From Parafilimonas sp. (GTDB lineage: Bacteria > Bacteroidota > Bacteroidia > Chitinophagales > Chitinophagaceae), in contig JAICKT010000233.1 of NCBI GenBank assembly GCA_025927795.1, forward strand, positions 1-6,966: 6,966 nt of DNA, written 5' to 3'. The notes beneath the pieces are model-generated. The model did not search any database and was not told the DNA's origin. It worked only from the letters and a program-made list of their open reading frames with translations. Positions within the stretch are counted from its first letter, which is position 1; each line of letters opens with the position of its first letter. Below, in pieces: positions 1 through 6,431 of this stretch. The position numbers were made by a program, and so were the translations under genes.

Positions 1-888
1 TAAAGCTTCATTAGCATTATTAGGTTTTGCACCCTGCTGTCCTTGCCCGTATTGATATTGAAAATCTGTGAAATCAATGGCTTTATCAAATGAAAGGTTG
101 GTATTATATTCAATAGTTGCAGATCCTTTCTTGCCTGATTTTGTAGTAATTAATATAACACCGTTAGAAGCACGCGCACCATATAAGGCAGATGCAGCCT
201 GACCTTTTAAAACTGTCATCGTTTCAATATCATCAGGATTAATATTTCCTATACCATCGCCGGCATCTGCGCCACCCCATTCACCAGCACTTCCTCTGTT
301 TGAGTTATCGATAGGTACACCATTTATAACAAACAATGGAGAGCCCCCGGAATTCATACTTCCAAATCCCCGCAATAATATTCTTGCGGTGCCCCCGGGT
401 CCACCACTTGTACCATGTACAGTTAAGCCAGACACTTGACCAGAAAGTGATAAGGCAACGTTGGTTTCTCTTGCTTTATTCAATTGGTCGCCGTTTACCG
501 TAGTTACCGAATAACCTAATTTTCTTTCTTCCCGTTTAATACCCAGCGCAGTAACAACTACATCGCTTATTGTGTTAGTAGATGATTGAAGTGTTATATC
601 AACATTACTTTCACCCGAACTTATTGTTACTGTTTGGGTGTTGTAACCAACATAACTTACAACCAGGTCCACATTACGTGATGGAACATTTGACAATGTA
701 AAGCTTCCATCTGCAGCAGTAACAGCTGAAATTTTGGTTCCTTTTACTGTTATAGTTGCAGCTACCAATGGCTGATTAGTTGAATCTTTAACTACACCGG
801 TTAAAATTCTTGTTTGTGCAAACGTATTAGAGCATACAAAAAACAATAGAAATAAAATCCATAATTGCGGAGGTGGATACTTTCTCAT
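1..888 (-). CDS. SusC/RagA-family TonB-linked outer-membrane protein, N-terminal 296 residues (partial)
   Basis: This is the N-terminal part of a TonB-dependent outer-membrane transporter of the SusC/RagA family; these usually run to about 1000 residues, so roughly the first third is present and the open frame continues past base 1. Translating the minus strand from the ATG at 888 gives a signal peptide (residues 1-24, hydrophobic WILFLLFFV, cleavage likely FA/QT). A carboxypeptidase-regulatory-like beta-sandwich follows (about 27-105, with GVVKD, PLVAATI, DGSFTL and VSYVGY), then the family linker DVVVTALGIKREERKLGYSV (109-128), then the plug domain. The plug carries RILLRGFGS, PLFVINGVP (184-192), NPDDIE (217-222), VLKG, ASALYG and GARASNGVILITTK, all family hallmarks. 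Such receptors normally pair with a downstream SusD lipoprotein, which would lie left of this window. The substrate cannot be told from this part. No strong ribosome-binding site precedes the start, as is usual in Bacteroidota. Confidence 0.95.
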   Translation of the reverse strand, partial: MRKYPPPQLWILFLLFFVCSNTFAQTRILTGVVKDSTNQPLVAATITVKGTKISAVTAADGSFTLSNVPSRNVDLVVSYVGYNTQTVTISSGESNVDITLQSSTNTISDVVVTALGIKREERKLGYSVTTVNGDQLNKARETNVALSLSGQVSGLTVHGTSGGPGGTARILLRGFGSMNSGGSPLFVINGVPIDNSNRGSAGEWGGADAGDGIGNINPDDIETMTVLKGQAASALYGARASNGVILITTKSGKKGSATIEYNTNLSFDKAIDFTDFQYQYGQGQQGAKPNNANEAL

Positions 889-1311
889 GAATTTGAGTTT
901 TGTTTAAAAGATTAATGATAATAGTAATAAATAATTGTTATGTTATATAGATTATTTTTTGCAGGAATTTGATGCATAACAGTCTGGATTTATTCTCGTG
1001 GGCACGTGTCTGCTGCAACTAGTGTTATTTATATAATAGGCAATATATGTTTTTTTAGTTTATTAGCTTGGAAGACGTGCAAATGTTATTAAATAATTGC
1101 TTGTTGTTTCAAAGTTTATGAAGTGGATATTTTGTATTACTAAAAAATTACTGAAGCTGGAAGTATGTTTGTAATTACAGAAATATTTGGATATTGAGTT
1201 TGATTTTTCATAACTTTAATAAGCAAAATTCTAACAGCTATAATTAAGAATTCCTTCGCCTCGATTTAATTTTCGTCAAGCTTCTTTTTATTAATAATTA
1301 AATTTTTTTTT
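889..1311. other. AT-rich divergent intergenic region with no gene identified
   Basis: These 423 bases separate the divergent SusC-like gene and the small membrane-protein gene, so they should hold both promoters. I see no convincing coding frame. One exact match to the Bacteroidota -7 consensus TAnnTTTG lies on the plus strand at 1164-1171 (TATGTTTG), but no TTTG sits at the expected distance upstream. On the minus strand, two CAAA tetramers (1080-1083 and 1110-1113) could mark a promoter for the SusC-like gene, but both the TA spacing and the distance between them are off consensus. No terminator, tRNA or repeat was seen. Confidence 0.6.
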
Positions 1312-1737
1312 ATGAATTACGATTACACGCAAACCGATTTTTCAAAAGGTATTTTAAGTGGTTTGTTTGCAGGGTTAATAGCCGCCATTGCAAACACTGT
1401 TTTTGTTCTTGTGTACAGGAGCATGACGTCGTTTTACGAATTCATTGGTTTAGATATAACCGTTATTGTTTTCGGCTCAGTTTTGCAATTAATTGCTTGC
1501 GGGCTTGTGTTCTATTTTTTTGTGCATTATCTTAAAAGAGGAATTATCACTTACAGAATTATTGTTCTTATTATAACCGCATTGATTTTTGTGATGGGCA
1601 TTATGGTTCGCCGTTCTGTAATGGGTGAAGTTCCTAATGATTTTATTGCTTTAGTAGTAGGAACCCAGATAATTATTGGTTGCCTTGCTGCTTTATTTAT
1701 TCCATACTTGTTCACGCATGATAAAATCATCAGCTAA
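1312..1737 (+). CDS. Small four-helix integral membrane protein of unknown function
   Basis: I do not recognise this 141-residue protein. A short polar N-terminus (1-14) is followed by four hydrophobic stretches long enough to span the membrane: about 15-35, 48-73, 81-99 and 111-134. The linkers carry charge (YLKRG near 73-77, VRRSVMGE near 99-106), and the C-terminus is short (THDKIIS). There is no cleavable signal peptide, so it is probably an inner-membrane protein. No catalytic, metal-binding or transporter motif is visible; the few polar residues inside helices give no obvious mechanism. The start at 1312 follows a T-rich tract without a Shine-Dalgarno sequence, and the next in-frame Met would remove the first helix. 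It is convergent with the oxidoreductase gene (49-bp gap) and divergent from the SusC-like gene, so it is probably monocistronic. The membrane-protein call is firm; any function is unknown. Confidence 0.8.
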   Translation: MNYDYTQTDFSKGILSGLFAGLIAAIANTVFVLVYRSMTSFYEFIGLDITVIVFGSVLQLIACGLVFYFFVHYLKRGIITYRIIVLIITALIFVMGIMVRRSVMGEVPNDFIALVVGTQIIIGCLAALFIPYLFTHDKIIS

Positions 1738-1744
1738 ATAACAC

Positions 1745-1765
1745 TTCAACAATATACAAGTTGAA
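1745..1765. terminator. Weak inverted repeat between convergent genes, possible bidirectional terminator
   Basis: TTCAAC (1745-1750) and GTTGAA (1760-1765) form a perfect 6-bp stem with a 9-base loop, 8 bases after the stop of the membrane-protein gene and 21 bases beyond the stop of the oppositely directed oxidoreductase gene. The position suits a shared terminator. The stem is short and AT-rich, and no clean U-tract follows on either strand, so the call is tentative. Confidence 0.3.
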
Positions 1766-1786
1766 TTATATTGCAGGAATGACGAA

Positions 1787-3310
1787 TTATAGTTTTAATT
1801 CGCCCCAGCCATTTCTATATTCTCTTTTTACAAATTGGTTAGCAGGCTCAAAGTTTGTTATGCGCATATTTTCTCCATCCCATTTATAAGCGAAATATCT
1901 GCCGGGCGTTTCAACTTCTTCCATTTCTCCGTAAACAGGATCTTTTCTTTTTACTGTTTTGCGAATATTAAAACTGCGCAATAATAAATTGCCCATTAAA
2001 ACTGTTTCAGTAAGCGGGCCCGCATATCCCTCAAAAGGTGAATCAACTTCCATGTTTCCATAACCTGCAATACATGCATCAACCCATTGCCACCAATGAC
2101 CATCCATGCCACCTTCAACCCGTGGATATTTTTGCGGAATGTTTACATCTTTATTTAATTTGAGTGGTAACAATCTCGGATGACTTCCACCCCAACCACA
2201 GGAAACTTTTCCCTTTGTTCCGATAAATAAACTGCCACCTTCAAAATCATTTTCTTCAGGTACATCAGCCAAGGCTTCATTCATATTTACATCCTCATCT
2301 AATTCATCAGGACGGTCAGGTACGATACCACCATCCATCCAATATAATTTCAAATCACGTCCATCTTTTAATTTGAATTTATATCGAAGAATACTTGACG
2401 GCGGAATGCTTTCCGGATAATCCGCTTCCTTAAAAATGCCTGAATAAACTGTTGTTGCACTGCAGGTAACTTCTGTGGGATAACCAAGCTGCAATAATTT
2501 GAATGAAGGACCTATAATATGGCAAGCCATATCACCCAAAGCACCTGTACCAAAACGCCACCAGCCGCGCCAGTTAAACGGAACAAGGTTATCAAAATAA
2601 TCTGTGTATTGTGCAGTACCCAACCATAAATCCCATTTCAATTCTTTTGGAACAGCCGGATGTACAGTAGGCCAGGGAATTCCTTGCGGCCATACAGGTC
2701 TGTTTGTCCAGTTATAAACTGAATGTATATCACCAATCAATCCAGCTTCAAACCATTCACGCATGGTGCGCATGCCATCGCATGATGCGCCCTGGTCACC
2801 CATTTGTGTTACCACTTTATATTTTGATGCAGCCTGTGTAAGAATGCGGGCTTCATATATATCATGCGTTAAGGGTTTTTGAAGATATAAATGTTTCTTT
2901 AGCTGCATAGCACTTAACCCAACAATAGCATGATTATGATCCGGAATAGCAACAGTAACTGCATCAAAATTTTTACTTTCCTTTTCAAACATTTCACGCC
3001 AGTCATAATAAAATTTTGCCTGCGGAAATTCTTTGCGTCGCGGAGCAGCCATGCGATCATCTACATCACATAAAAAGGCAACCACTGCATTTTTTTTAGG
3101 TGCGGTTGCGTAATGATGGATATCATTTTCCGCTTCGCCACCACAACCTACTGCAGCAATATAAAGTTTATCACTCGGCGCTACATAACCCTTACCCAAC
3201 ACATGACGTGGTACAATATAAAATCCTGCTGTAGCGAGTGCTGTATTCTTTAAAAAATCTTTCCGACTTATGTTTTTTTCTGATGCTAATTGTTCTTTAT
3301 CATTTTCCAT
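1787..3310 (-). CDS. Exported Gfo/Idh/MocA-family oxidoreductase (Tat-like leader)
   Basis: This is a 507-residue NAD(P)-dependent oxidoreductase of the Gfo/Idh/MocA family, which mostly oxidises or reduces sugars and related polyols. The leader SRKDFLK (15-21), a hydrophobic stretch and PRHVLGKGYVAPSDK (34-48) resemble the twin-arginine leaders of the exported Bacteroidota subgroup, with RK in place of RR. The Rossmann fold starts at about 49, with VGCGGEA (54-60) as nucleotide loop and CDVDD (81-85) ending the second strand. PDHNH (123-127) and QKPLTH (144-149, in place of the classical EKP) follow. The C-terminal substrate domain has WRFGTGALGDMACH (251-264), with Asp260 and His264 in the usual catalytic positions. 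At 507 residues it is longer than cytoplasmic members (about 330-390), as expected for the exported subgroup. It lies 92 bp downstream of the DUF1080 gene on the same strand, suggesting a shared keto-sugar pathway. The exact substrate, reaction direction and bound or free cofactor are not shown by the sequence. Confidence 0.93.
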   Translation of the reverse strand: MENDKEQLASEKNISRKDFLKNTALATAGFYIVPRHVLGKGYVAPSDKLYIAAVGCGGEAENDIHHYATAPKKNAVVAFLCDVDDRMAAPRRKEFPQAKFYYDWREMFEKESKNFDAVTVAIPDHNHAIVGLSAMQLKKHLYLQKPLTHDIYEARILTQAASKYKVVTQMGDQGASCDGMRTMREWFEAGLIGDIHSVYNWTNRPVWPQGIPWPTVHPAVPKELKWDLWLGTAQYTDYFDNLVPFNWRGWWRFGTGALGDMACHIIGPSFKLLQLGYPTEVTCSATTVYSGIFKEADYPESIPPSSILRYKFKLKDGRDLKLYWMDGGIVPDRPDELDEDVNMNEALADVPEENDFEGGSLFIGTKGKVSCGWGGSHPRLLPLKLNKDVNIPQKYPRVEGGMDGHWWQWVDACIAGYGNMEVDSPFEGYAGPLTETVLMGNLLLRSFNIRKTVKRKDPVYGEMEEVETPGRYFAYKWDGENMRITNFEPANQFVKREYRNGWGELKL

Positions 3311-3402
3311 AATGGCAAGTTTATTAGAATGAGGAGTTATGAATTACTAATATGATAATGATTTTGAAAGATAAAAGTGCTATAATATTCCTTTAGAAAA
3401 AT

Positions 3403-4125
3403 TTAGAGGGTTTTAATCCTAACATTTCTAAACCATATTTTACCATTTTCTGTTCCTTGTAATGCAATGTGGCCTTTACGAAATGTACCAAAGCCAGGCA
3501 TGTCTTTAAACTTAACAGCGGCAATCAAATCTTTCCAATGTTGGTTCCATATATAAGCATCCACAACTTTGTGTCCATCTTCAAAAAGTTGCAAATGACC
3601 ATGATCTGCTTTTATTTCATATTCATACCAATGACCTGATGGACCAACATATTCTGAATCGACTGGATACAGATCATACAACGTTCCCATGCGATTCATT
3701 TTAGATAAATGATCTGGTCCGCAAACCACGTCATCTATCTGCATTTCCGGTCCTGTTTCCCAGGTGTTTTGATATTTTGAATCTTCATGAACATAAAACA
3801 TAACGCCACTGTTTGCACAAGTGTCTGTTTTAAACTCCAGTTTCAAATCAAAATTTTCAAACTCTTTATCAGTAATAAGGTCAGTATTATTTGCACTTTT
3901 ATCGTTTTCATTTATAAAAATAGCTTTGTCTTTAACTTGCCACCCGTTGCCCGGCGTTTTTTGCAAATAAGAATGCCATCCGGTTAAGTGTTTTCCATTA
4001 AATAATAACTTCCAGCCTTCCTGTTTTTCTTTTTCAGTAAGCATATTTTCTTGTGCAACTGCAATGTTTAAACTTAAACAACTAATTAAAACAATGATAG
4101 ATGAGGAACCTAATTTTTTATTCAT
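3403..4125 (-). CDS. Secreted DUF1080 / 3-keto-disaccharide hydrolase-type protein
   Basis: This 240-residue protein is a single DUF1080 domain (Pfam PF06439, a concanavalin-like beta-sandwich now named 3-keto-disaccharide hydrolase). It has a signal peptide of about 24 residues (hydrophobic IIVLISCLSL, cleavage likely AVA/QEN). Family landmarks in order: GWKLLFNGKHLTGW (37-50), FENFDLKLEFK (89-99), NSGVMFYV (105-112), PEMQIDD (126-132), WYEYEIKADHGHLQLFEDGHKV (166-187 region) and GHIALQGTENGKIWFRNVRIK (218-238 region). The length is normal for a one-domain member. Characterised relatives act on glycosides already oxidised to the 3-keto form, by hydrolysis or by beta-elimination; which applies here cannot be told. 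Cys16 sits in a loose lipobox (LISC), but the hydrophobic stretch runs past it and the AVA/Q site fits better, so I favour a soluble periplasmic or secreted protein over a lipoprotein. It is the first gene of the unit with the oxidoreductase. Confidence 0.92.
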   Translation of the reverse strand: MNKKLGSSSIIVLISCLSLNIAVAQENMLTEKEKQEGWKLLFNGKHLTGWHSYLQKTPGNGWQVKDKAIFINENDKSANNTDLITDKEFENFDLKLEFKTDTCANSGVMFYVHEDSKYQNTWETGPEMQIDDVVCGPDHLSKMNRMGTLYDLYPVDSEYVGPSGHWYEYEIKADHGHLQLFEDGHKVVDAYIWNQHWKDLIAAVKFKDMPGFGTFRKGHIALQGTENGKIWFRNVRIKTL

Positions 4126-4464
4126 GTGGCAATATTTTTATTCAGTAAATGCTTAAAGCCTGTTGAAAATTTATGTAGCAAGGAGCAACTAAGTTAATAA
4201 ATGATTTGAATGAAATTATTATCAATTGGGTTTTGTAACTGTCTAAGCTTATGAAAATATTTACCGATTTGCTCAAGGGTATGGTTTGCATTTTTTGAAA
4301 TTCATACATAAAAAATCCAACGGGGTTAAAAATGCTTTTACATAAGTGCGGTTTTAAAAGGCAATATAACTGAAAACAAAAACCTTTTAAAAGCAATAGT
4401 AAAAAATAATAGAGCGTTTAACACAGGATTAAAGAAATAGAATGATAGTTGTAATTTTACATTT
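4126..4464. other. Divergent intergenic region between the DUF1080 and radical SAM genes
   Basis: These 339 bases separate two divergent transcription units and should carry both promoters. The open frames crossing it are lysine/phenylalanine-rich, resemble no family I know and one overlaps the radical SAM start, so I do not call genes here. The notable structure is the inverted repeat at 4352-4392. No exact TAnnTTTG element was found on either strand; the closest for the radical SAM gene is TAATTTTA at 4452-4459, immediately before its start codon. Confidence 0.6.
4352..4392. repeat. Perfect 10-bp inverted repeat in a divergent promoter region
   Basis: TTTTAAAAGG (4352-4361) and CCTTTTAAAA (4383-4392) are exact reverse complements separated by 21 bases. 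Each arm also contains the self-palindrome TTTTAAAA, and the right arm forms part of the 10-bp palindrome CTTTTAAAAG. The centre-to-centre distance is 31 bases, close to three helical turns, so the two half-sites would face the same side of the DNA. This could be a regulator-binding site or an RNA hairpin, but AT-only palindromes are not rare in such DNA. Confidence 0.45.
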
Positions 4465-5493
4465 ATGTATTTCAACTGGAATGATAGTGTGAACCTGTTT
4501 TCGAAGCTAACCTTTCGCCGCAGTTTTAATGCTGCCAAAGTAATGGCAAGTTATCAGTTAACTAAATTATTTAAGAAGCCGCTGCAATGGGGTTATCCAA
4601 TTTCAATTTCTTTTGAACCTACAACCTCGTGTAATCTTCGTTGCCCTGAATGTCCAAGCGGATTAAGAGAATTTACCCGACCAACAGGCATGCTAAAGAA
4701 AGATTTTTTTAAAGAAACGATTGATGATATTTATAAAGAACTGCTTTATTTAATTTTTTATTTTCAGGGCGAGCCATTTTTAAATCCTGATTTTTTAGAG
4801 ATGGTAAAATATGCGCATGACAAAGGCATTTATACTGCTACATCAACCAACGCGCATTACCTCACAGACGAGAAAGCAAAGCGCACAGTAGAAAGTGGCT
4901 TGGATCGTTTAATAATTTCTATTGATGGTACAACACAAGATGTTTACAAACAATATCGCAGAGGTGGTAATCTCGAAAAAGTTTTGCAGGGTGCCCGCAA
5001 TATTATAAAATGGAAGAAAGAATTAAAGAGCAAAACGCCATTTGTATTTTTTCAATTTCTTGTTGTAAAACCAAATGAACACCAAATTGAAGATGTAAAA
5101 AAACTGGCAAAAGAAATTGGTGTTGACCAGGTACGTTTTAAAACCGCGCAAGTTTATGACTATGAAAATGATCCAAATAATCTTATTCCGTCTTTAGATA
5201 AATATAGCCGTTATTCAAAAGATAAAAATGGTAACAGGCGCATTAAAAGTGGCTTAAAAAATCACTGCTGGAAACTTTGGCACGCAAATGTTATTACTTG
5301 GGATGGTTTGGTTGTGCCTTGTTGTTTTGATAAAGATGCAATGCACCGTCTTGGTAATTTGCGCATGCAATCTTTTAAAAATGTTTGGCACAATGAGAAC
5401 TACAAGCAGTTTCGCAGCGAGTTAATGAAGAGCAGAAAAAATATAGATATATGTGCTAATTGTAGCGAAGGCTTGACAGTTTGGGAAAACTAA
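4465..5493 (+). CDS. Radical SAM/SPASM-domain enzyme of unknown substrate
   Basis: This 342-residue protein is a radical S-adenosylmethionine enzyme. The core begins at about 46 with ISFEPTTSCNLRCPEC; Cys56, Cys60 and Cys63 form the CxxxCxxC motif that binds the catalytic [4Fe-4S] cluster. YFQGEPFLNP (99-108) is the SAM-binding GGEP motif in QGEP form, followed by TSTNA (126-130) and SIDGTT (152-157). The C-terminus is a SPASM-type auxiliary-cluster region with Cys268, Cys286, Cys287, Cys330 and Cys333 in HCW, VPCCF and CANC contexts. SPASM enzymes often modify peptides, or proteins and small molecules, but this subgroup has no function I can name. A 45-residue basic and aromatic N-terminal extension precedes the core. 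An alternative ATG exists at codon 27 (4543), but the longer start is preferred because the intervening residues read as coding. No short precursor-peptide gene is evident beside it. It is followed 31 bp later by the PAP2 gene, probably as an operon. Confidence 0.92.
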   Translation: MYFNWNDSVNLFSKLTFRRSFNAAKVMASYQLTKLFKKPLQWGYPISISFEPTTSCNLRCPECPSGLREFTRPTGMLKKDFFKETIDDIYKELLYLIFYFQGEPFLNPDFLEMVKYAHDKGIYTATSTNAHYLTDEKAKRTVESGLDRLIISIDGTTQDVYKQYRRGGNLEKVLQGARNIIKWKKELKSKTPFVFFQFLVVKPNEHQIEDVKKLAKEIGVDQVRFKTAQVYDYENDPNNLIPSLDKYSRYSKDKNGNRRIKSGLKNHCWKLWHANVITWDGLVVPCCFDKDAMHRLGNLRMQSFKNVWHNENYKQFRSELMKSRKNIDICANCSEGLTVWEN

Positions 5494-5524
5494 TTTCTTG
5501 ATTATTTAACTGAAAGTCTCTAAC

Positions 5525-6403
5525 ATGAAAAAGCATTTTGCAAGTTTATCTTTTCTGTGCATTTTATTCATCAATTCATTTGCACAAGATTCTGCTGCAA
5601 CAACAGCAGTAACTTCTTCCGCAGATCAATCTTTTTCACCTAAAGATGTTTATAAAATAAGCTGGAAAGCAGATGCACCTGTTACAGGAGCGGGATTAGG
5701 ATTAAGTGTGCTTGGTTTAAGTCTGATACAAAATAAGGATGATCTTACAGATGAACAGGCTATGGCAAAAAGCAGAAATGATGTACCGGCATTCGACAGA
5801 GGCAATGCGGGTTTTTATTCTCCAAAAGATAACGATGCAAGCTACATTCCTTTTTTCACAGGCTTTGCTATGCCATTGGTTATGGTTGTTGCTGATAAAA
5901 CAGAAAGGCAACAAGCCGGAAAGATAATTGTAATGTACACGGAATCCTTAGCCATCACATCAACTTTATATACCATAACTGCGGGTAGTGTTAACCGAAG
6001 CAGACCATTGGTATATCCAGATAAAAATGGTAATTACAGAGCAGATTTAACTAAACGTGAGAGTAAGAATTCTCAACGTTCATTTTATGCCGGGCATACT
6101 GCGGCTACAGCTTCTGCAAGTTTTTTTGCTGCAAAGGTTTTCAGCGATTTAAATCCCGATTCTAAATTTAAACCTGTAATATGGGTTATTGCAGCAGCTT
6201 TACCTGCAGTAACAGCTTACTATAGGTATGAGGCTGGCGAGCATTTTTTAAGTGATAATATTTTAGGTTATGCAATAGGTGCTGGTGTCGGTATATTGGT
6301 TCCGCAATTTCATAAAACACATAAAAATTTTCAGCGCGTAAGTTTTGCACCAGCAATTGGGCAAGGGTATAAAGGTTTTCAATTAGCTTATACCTTTAAA
6401 TAA
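5525..6403 (+). CDS. Exported PAP2-superfamily phosphatase
   Basis: This 292-residue protein belongs to the PAP2 (type 2 phosphatidic acid phosphatase) superfamily, which dephosphorylates lipid phosphates, undecaprenyl pyrophosphate and similar compounds at the extracytoplasmic side. It has a signal peptide (1-20, cleavage likely FA/QDS) and several hydrophobic segments (about 52-68, 108-123, 133-154, 193-206, 218-232 and 245-260). The three phosphatase motifs can be placed. Motif 1 is NRSRP (157-161), with Ala153 where the usual Lys of Kx6RP would stand. Motif 2 is SFYAGH (186-191), with Ala189 replacing the common Ser of PSGH and His191 kept. Motif 3 is R234-x5-H240-x3-D244, which is complete. 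The catalytic histidines and the Asp are therefore present and activity is plausible. The last 25 residues alternate polar and hydrophobic positions and end in YTFK, resembling a beta-strand tail. The gene lies 31 bp after the radical SAM gene, same strand; the convergent OsmC gene ends 28 bp beyond its stop with no strong terminator visible. Confidence 0.88.
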   Translation: MKKHFASLSFLCILFINSFAQDSAATTAVTSSADQSFSPKDVYKISWKADAPVTGAGLGLSVLGLSLIQNKDDLTDEQAMAKSRNDVPAFDRGNAGFYSPKDNDASYIPFFTGFAMPLVMVVADKTERQQAGKIIVMYTESLAITSTLYTITAGSVNRSRPLVYPDKNGNYRADLTKRESKNSQRSFYAGHTAATASASFFAAKVFSDLNPDSKFKPVIWVIAAALPAVTAYYRYEAGEHFLSDNILGYAIGAGVGILVPQFHKTHKNFQRVSFAPAIGQGYKGFQLAYTFK

Positions 6404-6431
6404 AAAACTCATTGCTAAAAGCTAACTTTCA

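Noticed and set aside
912..977. A 21-codon minus-strand frame just upstream of the SusC-like gene, possible leader peptide
   Set aside because: It is very short, Tyr/Ile/Asn-rich as expected from AT-rich DNA, and shows no attenuator-like hairpins.
1080..1113. Paired CAAA tetramers that could be a minus-strand promoter for the SusC-like gene
   Set aside because: The -7-like element reads TAnnnTTTG with one base too many and the distance to the -33-like TTTG is a few bases too long.
1164..1171. TATGTTTG, exact match to the -7 promoter consensus on the plus strand
   Set aside because: No TTTG lies at the proper spacing upstream (nearest is at 1131-1134, about 10 bases too far) and the leader would be about 135 bases; such a short motif is expected by chance in this composition.
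3787..3987. Plus-strand open frame of 66 codons
   Set aside because: It lies entirely inside the DUF1080 gene on the opposite strand, which has clear family motifs and a signal peptide; this is a shadow frame.
4078..4080. Cys16 of the DUF1080 protein as a lipoprotein acylation site
   Set aside because: LISC fits a loose lipobox, but the hydrophobic segment continues after it, the AVA/Q cleavage site is better, and no acidic export signal follows the Cys.
4142..4538. Two overlapping minus-strand open frames (84 and 66 codons) in and beyond the divergent intergenic region
   Set aside because: They resemble no known family, have the Phe/Leu/Lys bias of translated AT-rich noncoding DNA, overlap each other, and one runs into the radical SAM coding sequence. 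A RiPP precursor was considered because of the neighbouring SPASM enzyme, but nothing resembles a leader and core peptide.
5717..5927. Short open frames on both strands inside the PAP2 gene
   Set aside because: Both are fully contained in the PAP2 gene, which has a signal peptide and catalytic motifs; they are shadows.
6404..6431. Terminator between the convergent PAP2 and OsmC genes
   Set aside because: Only a 5-bp AT-rich stem (TAACT/AGTTA) reaching into the OsmC end can be drawn, without a stable GC core or a proper T-tract.
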